A DNA stretch of 64,000 bases from NCBI GenBank assembly GCA_005239165.1, contig RAPG01000001.1, positions 186,001-250,000 of the forward strand, in the 5' to 3' direction. Below the pieces are notes generated by a model. The model did no database searches, was not told the DNA's origin, and saw nothing but the letters and a program-made list of their open reading frames with translations. This document shows positions 57,906 to 64,000 of this stretch, in pieces. Within the stretch, counting starts at the first letter, position 1. Each line of letters opens with the position of its first letter. The translations under genes were made by a program, and so were the position numbers. The stretch is from Allopusillimonas ginsengisoli (GTDB lineage Bacteria; Pseudomonadota; Gammaproteobacteria; Burkholderiales; Burkholderiaceae_B).

Positions 57906-60026
57906 CTACGCTGCTTTTAGTTCGGGGGCGGCGCGGATGGAACCCGGCACAACTATTGCACCGAACTCTGTGATCAGGGCCTGCACCAGCGGATCATTGG
58001 CAACGGCCTGCTCTGCCTCTTGTTGCAGGGTGGCCTGATGGGCTATTTCGACAGCGCGTGCGGTTCCATCACCGGTTGCGCCGCATTCGACCTCAAGCCG
58101 CACCACAGTGCCAAAGTACTCGGAGAGCACAGTGCAAAGGCGTGCCCTGCCCTGGCTTTCAGCCAGCGACCAGATGCCAACACGCAGCCTGACTTCATCA
58201 CCCTTGACGCCCAGCCATTCGCTTTGTTTGGCCAACTCGGCGGCAAGACCAGTGACCGGCAACTGCGCAGCCAACGCAGGCCAGCTCTGGGCGGTCATAT
58301 CGCGTAACTTGGGGTGTTTGCTTTTTTTACTGCGACCCGATTTGAATGCAGAGGTGAGAATTTCTTGCCCTGATTCATCGGACAGGGCCGCCCCCCCAGG
58401 CATGTCGCCGGACTCAGCCTCGGAAAAATCGACCGGTTCAAACCTTGCATCGTCGAAATACGCGTCTTCTGGCGATTGCATGGTTTCAAAACTGTCTGCT
58501 CCGGCGGAAAATTCATCTTCGGGTATCGGCCCGGGCGCGGACACGTCTGACGTGGGCAAGGCCTGGGGTGCATGTATGTGGTGATCGGGCTGCGCTACCT
58601 GGGCCGGTTGCCCGGACGCGTCAGCGACAGGCATGTCTTCCCAGGCGGGGATGTCTGTGTGTGTGTCAGCCTGGGCTTGTGCAGTGCCAACCTCTTTGGT
58701 GTGTGTATCAACCTGGGCCTGTGCAGGCGCTGACGTAACGGGCGTGACGGGCAGCGGGGAAGTCGATGCGGCCGACACGGAAGCAGGGCTAGCGGTGCTG
58801 GCAGCAGTCGTCGGGGAAACAGAGGCCGACGGCGCAGCTGCCGCCGCAGGCTGTGCAGATTCAGCAGCACCCGCTGACGAGCCTGATGGCGGCTTCCCTT
58901 TGTTTGCCTGGGGGCCGCCTCCACCCGACGGAGGTGGCAACCCGTCAGGGACGAGTGCAAGCATGCGCAAACAAGCCATGACAAAACCTGCATATTCATC
59001 AGGTGCCAGCGACAACTCTTGCCGGCTGTGCACGGCAACAGAATAAAAAAGCTGTGCCTGGTCTGGGTGCAGCAACGCTGCCAGGCTTGCGATATCTTCG
59101 GCCAGTGGGTCGTCGGCGGGCGCAGCGCCAGGCACACGCTGCTCAATAGCAATACGCGACAGCAAAATTGCCATGTCGGCCAGTGCGCCCGCATAGGAAA
59201 GGCCGCGTGCGGCCAGTTCGTCGGCCACCTGCAACACCTGCGTGGCACTGCCCTCTGCAAGCGCCTTGATCAGCACCACCAGATGGCGCTGATCTATGGT
59301 ACCCAGCATGCCCTGCACCGCATCAGCGGAGAGATCGCCTGCGCTATACGCGATAGCCTGATCGGTCAGTGACAGTGCATCGCGCATTGAACCCGAGGCC
59401 GCCTGCGCCAGCAGACGCAGGGCCGGGATTTCGAAAGGGATGTCTTCTTGCTGAAGAATACCTTGCAGATGGGTAACCATGGACTCGCCTGTCATCTGCT
59501 TGAGATTAAACTGCAGACAACGCGACAGCACAGTGACCGGAATTTTTTGCGGGTCTGTGGTGGCCAGTATGAACTTGACGTGCGGAGGCGGCTCTTCGAG
59601 CGTCTTGAGCATGGCGTTGAACGCATGCCCGGTGAGCATGTGCACCTCGTCAATCATGTAAACCTTGAAACGACCGCTGCCCGGCGCATACACCGCCTGC
59701 TCAAGCAGTTGAGTCATTTCGTCTACGCCACGATTGGACGCCGCATCGAGTTCAACATAATCGACAAACCGCCCGGCATCGATTTCGGTGCACGCCCGGC
59801 AGACACCACAAGGCGTTGCCGTGATGCCGGTTTCACAGTTGAGTGCTTTGGCAAGAATGCGCGACAGCGTCGTCTTGCCGACACCACGCGTGCCCGTAAA
59901 CAGCCACGCATGATGCAACCGTTGTGTGGACAAGGCGTGCGTGAGGGCGCGAACCACGTGATCCTGACCAACCAGAGTCTCGAATGAGCGTGGCCGCCAT
60001 TTGCGCGCAAGAACCAGATATGTCAT
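57906..60026 (-). CDS. dnaX: DNA polymerase III subunits tau and gamma
   Basis: Clamp-loader motor of the replicase. 706 residues. Marks: Walker [10 protein letters not shown], zinc cysteines in [19 protein letters not shown], Walker [10 protein letters not shown] and sensor [17 protein letters not shown]. Residues about 380-560 are low complexity (Ala, Ser, Pro, Asp-rich) with a repeated AQAQ.DTHT unit, then a tau-specific C-terminal domain from about 575. The ATG at 60026 matches family starts ([12 protein letters not shown]). A run of seven A on the coding strand at residue 567 could allow slippage to a gamma form. 4.5S RNA lies just upstream. Confidence 0.96.
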   Translation of the reverse strand: MTYLVLARKWRPRSFETLVGQDHVVRALTHALSTQRLHHAWLFTGTRGVGKTTLSRILAKALNCETGITATPCGVCRACTEIDAGRFVDYVELDAASNRGVDEMTQLLEQAVYAPGSGRFKVYMIDEVHMLTGHAFNAMLKTLEEPPPHVKFILATTDPQKIPVTVLSRCLQFNLKQMTGESMVTHLQGILQQEDIPFEIPALRLLAQAASGSMRDALSLTDQAIAYSAGDLSADAVQGMLGTIDQRHLVVLIKALAEGSATQVLQVADELAARGLSYAGALADMAILLSRIAIEQRVPGAAPADDPLAEDIASLAALLHPDQAQLFYSVAVHSRQELSLAPDEYAGFVMACLRMLALVPDGLPPPSGGGGPQANKGKPPSGSSAGAAESAQPAAAAAPSASVSPTTAASTASPASVSAASTSPLPVTPVTSAPAQAQVDTHTKEVGTAQAQADTHTDIPAWEDMPVADASGQPAQVAQPDHHIHAPQALPTSDVSAPGPIPEDEFSAGADSFETMQSPEDAYFDDARFEPVDFSEAESGDMPGGAALSDESGQEILTSAFKSGRSKKSKHPKLRDMTAQSWPALAAQLPVTGLAAELAKQSEWLGVKGDEVRLRVGIWSLAESQGRARLCTVLSEYFGTVVRLEVECGATGDGTARAVEIAHQATLQQEAEQAVANDPLVQALITEFGAIVVPGSIRAAPELKAA

Positions 60027-60116
60027 GCAGGGAGCCTGAAGCCAACCGAAAAGATAAACAAAAAGTGTACCGGATTCGGGGCAGCTTGGGGGCGGCGGGA
60101 AAAACCCGGCCAAATG

Positions 60117-60218
60117 AGATGGTGAGCCTTACTTCGGCACTGACTCTGAGCGACTATGGCTGCTTCGTTCCCGACCTGACCAGGTTCACCGCCGAACCAT
60201 GCGAAGGGGCCCACCATT
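60117..60218 (-). ncRNA. ffs: 4.5S RNA (signal recognition particle RNA, small bacterial type)
   Basis: The reverse strand carries the universally conserved SRP loop: ACCTGGTCAGGTCGGGAACG, then GAAGCAGCCA, in the correct order to form the Ffh-binding hairpin. The ends ATGGTG and CACCAT pair, closing a single long stem of about 100 bases. It sits between addA and dnaX on the same strand, a placement common in Burkholderiales. It pairs with Ffh to deliver membrane proteins to the Sec machinery. Confidence 0.93.
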
Positions 60219-60290
60219 TATAAGTTTAACAGGACTTGGCGCGTCACGCCGGCAAGCACGGCCCGCCGGGCGTCTTCCAGTGTCCTGGCC

Positions 60291-63200
60291 TTAATTGCGA
60301 CTTTCTTTTTCGTCATTCGGCTGCAATGCTGGATCGGTGTGATCGACAGAAAATGCCGTGCGGTGATCCTGCTCATAGTCGACCCATATATCTGCCCGAG
60401 GAAAGTAAAGCGCGCCTCGCGCCGGGCGGCCATCCAGCGCGCTGACGCAGGCACAATAGCGTTCAATTTGGTCGCGGTAACGTTCGCGCATGCGCCCGGC
60501 AAAATGCTCAGACGATTCGCCTTGCCCTGGCACGCCCGTTTTATAGTCCACGACCAGCCAGTCTGTTTCCTGAGACACCGCCAGGTCAATGACCGAAACC
60601 CGCCCTGAGATATCCAGCAGACTCCATTCACGATGCGCGCGTGCCACACGCAGCAGCCATTGCCCGCGGTCACTGCCCACGGTAGCGGCCAGGGTATCGC
60701 GCAAGGTATGCGCAGCGGTGTCCAGCGCTGCCTCAGGCAGGCCTGCACGCGCTAGCTGGCGCCGGAATACCGGCAGCGATGACGCTATGCGTTCTGGGCT
60801 CCAGGCATCGGCGCCTTCTTTGCCAATACGCTCAAGCCATGCATGGGCAACGGTTCCGACAATGGCCTCAGCACCCGTTTCTTCACGCCACTTCCAGGGA
60901 AGGCCCCGTCCCGGCGTACGAATGGCAGGCACCAGGGCAGGCAACACCTGTACCGGCCTGCGCACCAGCAACCGCTGCACCGGATCGCGAAACCCAATTC
61001 CCGGCATTTCGGCATCCAGCTCCGAAGGCTGCGGCGGCGTGGTTTCGGGCATGAAATCCCAGATCCGGCCAAGCAGGGAAGCCGCCGCTGGCTTTTTGGG
61101 CCTCATCTCTTCATCCAGCCCGACCGCGCCAATAAGATGTAGCTGTTTGCGCGCCCGCGTCAACGCCACGTAGAGCAATCTGTCGGTTTCAAACATGGCA
61201 CGTTTTTTCTCGCGTGCAGCAAGATAAACGGAAACGGGGTCGTTTTCGTCTGACGCCCGGTGCCGGATGGGGCCTAGCAGCAGCTCGCCATCCTGATGCT
61301 CCAGGCGCAGCAGCGGAGGTGTATCGCCTCTTGGGCGCCGATGCAGCCCGGCCAGAATTACAGTGTCGAACTCCAGGCCTTTGGCCTTGTGTATCGTCAT
61401 AACTTCTACCGCCCGCCCACTGCTTTCGGGGGCGGCATACAGCTTTTCTAGCCGTCTCTCCAGGTCGTCCGGGTCAAGGTTGCCATAGGGGGCGATCTCT
61501 TCGATCAGCCGGAACAAGCGCTCGGTGTCGGCCGCATCACTGGGATTGCGGTAGATGTCCGGGCCACCCAGCCGCCGCCAGGTGTGCTCCAGCCAGGCCG
61601 CAAAAGGCATAGACCCCGACGCATTGCTGTCATCCAGCAAAATCGCGCTGGCCAGACGCAGACGCGCGGCATCGTCAGGCGCGATACCGCTCTGAACGGC
61701 AGCCTCGCCACCTGCCTGCTCCCTGTACAGCCAGGCCGTTAGCAGTCGAGGCACAGGTGTGAAATGATCCGCGCCACACAAGGTATGCAAGCTTTCAAGC
61801 GTCAATCCGCACAATGGCGAACGAAGCACAGCCAGCCAGGATAGCCGGTCGGCGGGGTGGGACAAGGCCCGGGCCAGCTGAGCCAGATCTATGACCGCCT
61901 GGCGCGACTGCAATGACACAAGCTCGACGGCCCGGCAAGGCACTCCCTGCATTGTCAGCCGATGCACAATTCCGTCAAGGTGTGCACGTGCCCGCACCAG
62001 GATGGCAACGGGGTGGGTGCTGTCCGGGTGCTGCTGCAAGGCTTGCTGGGCCAACTGCACGGCGACAGCCTCGGCCGACGCAACGCCATCATCATCATCA
62101 TCATCCTCTGGCCCGTCCTGCCCACCTTTTGAGCTCTTTTTGGCTTTACGCACCCAGACGGGATGAAATTCAGCACTAATTCCCTCTTCGGGGTCATTGA
62201 ACGGCACAGATGGCGTATAGACAATCGCTCCGAGAGTCGGATTGCTCTCGGATGGAAAACAGGCCCGCAGGTACGGTTAACCCATTCCACCAGATTAGCC
62301 TGGGAGCGAAAATTCTCGCGCAACTCTAGTGCCGTCAGCGCAATATCACCCAGACCACGCTCGCGCACTCTCAGAAAGCACCCTACATCAGCCTTGCGAA
62401 AACGGTAAATCGACTGCATGGGGTCGCCTACCAGAAAGAGCGTACGGCCATCTCCCTGTTGCCACCCCGACGTAAGGCGTTCAAGCAGGTCTATTTGAGT
62501 CTGGCTGGTGTCCTGGAACTCATCAACCAGAATATGTTGTATGGCATTGTCCAGCGACAGCAGCACATCACTGGGGTCATCCACCGAACCCAGCGCTTGC
62601 AGCGCACGCTGGGAAATTTCGGCGAAATCGACTTCTGCCTTTTCCGTAAAACGCACACCCAGCTGGGCCGCCGCCAGCCACAACACCTCGATCAGCACGC
62701 CCAAGACCTCTTGTTGCGCTTCGGTATAACCGTCGTTCGGAGCACTGCGGATATCAGCCAGCGCTTCTACCCATGGCTCATCGCCCGACGCCTGCTTTAG
62801 CCAGGCTACAAAGGTGTCTTTGTACTCAGACTTGGCTTCGAAGCCCTGGCGCTTGTCAACCGAACGACGCAAGGTATTTTTGTCGGTAAGCAAGGCTGCC
62901 GCCAGTGCCTGCCATGCCGAAACTGACGCCATATCGGCGTCAAAAGGCTGGCCGTCCCAGTCAAGCAAAGGGCTGAGGCCCTGCGCGGGATCAGTGCGCG
63001 CACGCATTTCTGTGGCAAGGCGCAAAGGCTCTGCCAGTGACGAAGCCCAGCCCAGTGGCATCGCAGTTGCCAGCCGCTCAAGGTCAGCTTCGACGGCGCG
63101 CTCCAGGCTGTTCATGAGGTAGTCAGCCATGCGGCCCTGCGCCAGCAAAGGAAGCCACTGGTCGCGACTGGCCAGCATGTCGGCCAGCAGGTCGCGGGCC

Positions 63201-63742
63201 ATGCGCACGTCAACGTCAAGGTGCGCAATAAGGCGGGCCACACACGGATAGTCATCAGCCATACCCAGTGTGGCCATTGCCGCCGCCTCGTAGTGTTCGC
63301 GCGCGTTGTCGGTCACGGCTGGCATGCCCCCAAGAGCGCTCACCCAGGGCATGGCACGCACAAGGTAGGCGCAGAATGAGTCAATGGTGCGTATGGCCAG
63401 CCGCGCGGGGTACTGCAGCAAATTCCACCCTTGGGCTTTGTCACGGTGCATGGCTTGCTGGGCAAGCTCCCAGCCCCGCACTTTATGGGGTTCAATGGGA
63501 CGGGGGCCTTGACCTGCCTGCAGCTTTGCCAGCACGCGAGCATGCATTTCAGAGGCTGCCTTGCGCGTAAATGTGATGGCCACGATCTCTTCGGGGCGAT
63601 TTACGGTGGCCAGCAAGGCAAGAATCCGGTCGGTCAGCAACTCGGTCTTGCCCGAGCCTGCTGGCGCCTGAATCAGAAAAGAGGCGGTGGGGTCAATGGC
63701 CGCAGCACGTACTGCAGCATCACTGGGCTGTTTGCTAGACAC
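60291..63742 (-). pseudogene. addA: AddA-like UvrD-family helicase-nuclease, split by a one-base frameshift (possible sequence error)
   Basis: A double-strand-break repair helicase-nuclease of about 1150 residues if joined. From the GTG at 63742: Walker A QAPAGSGKTELL, AITFTRKAASEM, Walker B VDEFQDTSQTQ, VGDPMQSIYRFRKAD and ELRENFRSQ. The frame then breaks near 62256 and resumes one base off with motif V VMTIHKAKGLEFDTVIL, motif VI LLYVALTRARKQL and the PD-(D/E)XK nuclease core WLVVDYKTG. One extra T in the T4 run after CCTG would restore VFPSESNPTLGAIVYTPS. Overlaps the upstream AddB-like gene by eight bases. Exact subfamily (AddA versus a RecB-like relative) is by analogy. Confidence 0.83.
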
Positions 63743-64000
63743 TGGGGTATTCCTCGTTCAGACGCAAAAATGGCTCTACGTCGCAATACTTGAGATCGTC
63801 GGTGCGCAGGCTGCGGTTATGCGCCACGCCCGTGCTAAATTCTTGGGCAAGATTTTGTATGGTGGTGCGCCATTCGTGCATCAGTTCTTCCCAGCTGTAG
63901 TCTGCAAACGCCGGCCAGTCAGGCAAGGCAGCCACACCGCCCAAACCACAATCAACATCTTGCAGACCTCTGGCTTCAATACCGCGCGCGTGCAGTTTCA
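63735..64000 (-). CDS. AddB-like PD-(D/E)XK nuclease subunit, C-terminal end only
   Basis: About 87 C-terminal residues, running off the window. The ending SLRTDDLKYCDVEPFLRLNEEY is typical of the PD-(D/E)XK nuclease proteins encoded just before the UvrD-type helicase in Burkholderiales (AddB-like). No catalytic motif is visible because the rest lies outside. Its stop overlaps the helicase start, so the two are coupled and should form one complex. Confidence 0.7.
   Translation of the reverse strand, partial: KLHARGIEARGLQDVDCGLGGVAALPDWPAFADYSWEELMHEWRTTIQNLAQEFSTGVAHNRSLRTDDLKYCDVEPFLRLNEEYPSV

Noticed and set aside
58310-58335. E. coli-type -1 programmed frameshift heptamer in dnaX
   Set aside because: The heptamer in frame would be T-AAA-AAA, and a -1 slip would put a TAA in the P site; only slippage on the A7 run remains possible.

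Overview
The window looks like a chromosomal segment of a betaproteobacterium of the order Burkholderiales, most likely family Alcaligenaceae (Bordetella/Pusillimonas/Advenella type). Reasons: the conserved core blocks carA-carB ... greA / yhbY-rlmE / ftsH-folP-glmM, ppk/ppx beside pstSCAB, and dnaX-ybaB-recR with the 4.5S (SRP) RNA in front of dnaX; moderately high GC; and a very large share of periplasmic-binding-protein transport operons. The genus cannot be fixed by eye. No insertion sequence, prophage, integrase, CRISPR array, tRNA or rRNA was seen.

Layout. 1-5.4 kb: a truncated acyl-CoA synthetase, a DUF924 protein, an MTA/SAH nucleosidase, a free-standing N-terminal piece of an AMP-binding enzyme, a DoxX membrane protein and a patatin-like phospholipase. 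5.4-9.4 kb: a tightly overlapping operon of an amino-acid ABC importer with formimidoylglutamase (HutG), preceded by an IclR regulator. 9.4-20.7 kb: a LysR regulator divergent from a seven-gene cluster with two gamma-glutamyltransferases, two family-5 peptide-binding proteins, two permeases and a fused double ATPase, which reads as an uptake-and-cleavage system for gamma-glutamyl peptides. 20.7-25.5 kb: a branched-chain-amino-acid-type (Liv) importer split by a 9-bp tandem repeat. 25.7-29.5 kb: a ferric-iron/phosphonate/polyamine-type importer.

29.5-37.5 kb is the phosphate block: pstSCAB behind a clear Pho box, ppk, and divergent ppx. phoU does not follow pstB; a remnant of an excisionase-type antitoxin lies there. 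37.5-44.3 kb holds an OlsB-like acyltransferase, glmM, folP (with a frameshift), ftsH, rlmE, yhbY and greA. The greA leader is densely structured and carries an intrinsic terminator just before the gene. 44.7-52.2 kb has an NCS2 uracil permease, a histidine phosphatase, an SDR, carB and carA. 52.5-56.6 kb has transaldolase, an 18-bp tandem repeat, and a sulfonate/nitrate-type importer. 56.9-64 kb has recR, ybaB, dnaX, the 4.5S RNA, and an AddAB-like recombination helicase-nuclease pair (addA with a frameshift, addB cut by the window edge).

Two housekeeping genes (folP, addA) each carry an apparent one-base deletion in a short homopolymer, which suggests sequence error at least as strongly as real gene loss. 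The least explained parts are the double-GGT peptide operon, the structured RNA between uraA and greA, and the two intergenic tandem repeats.
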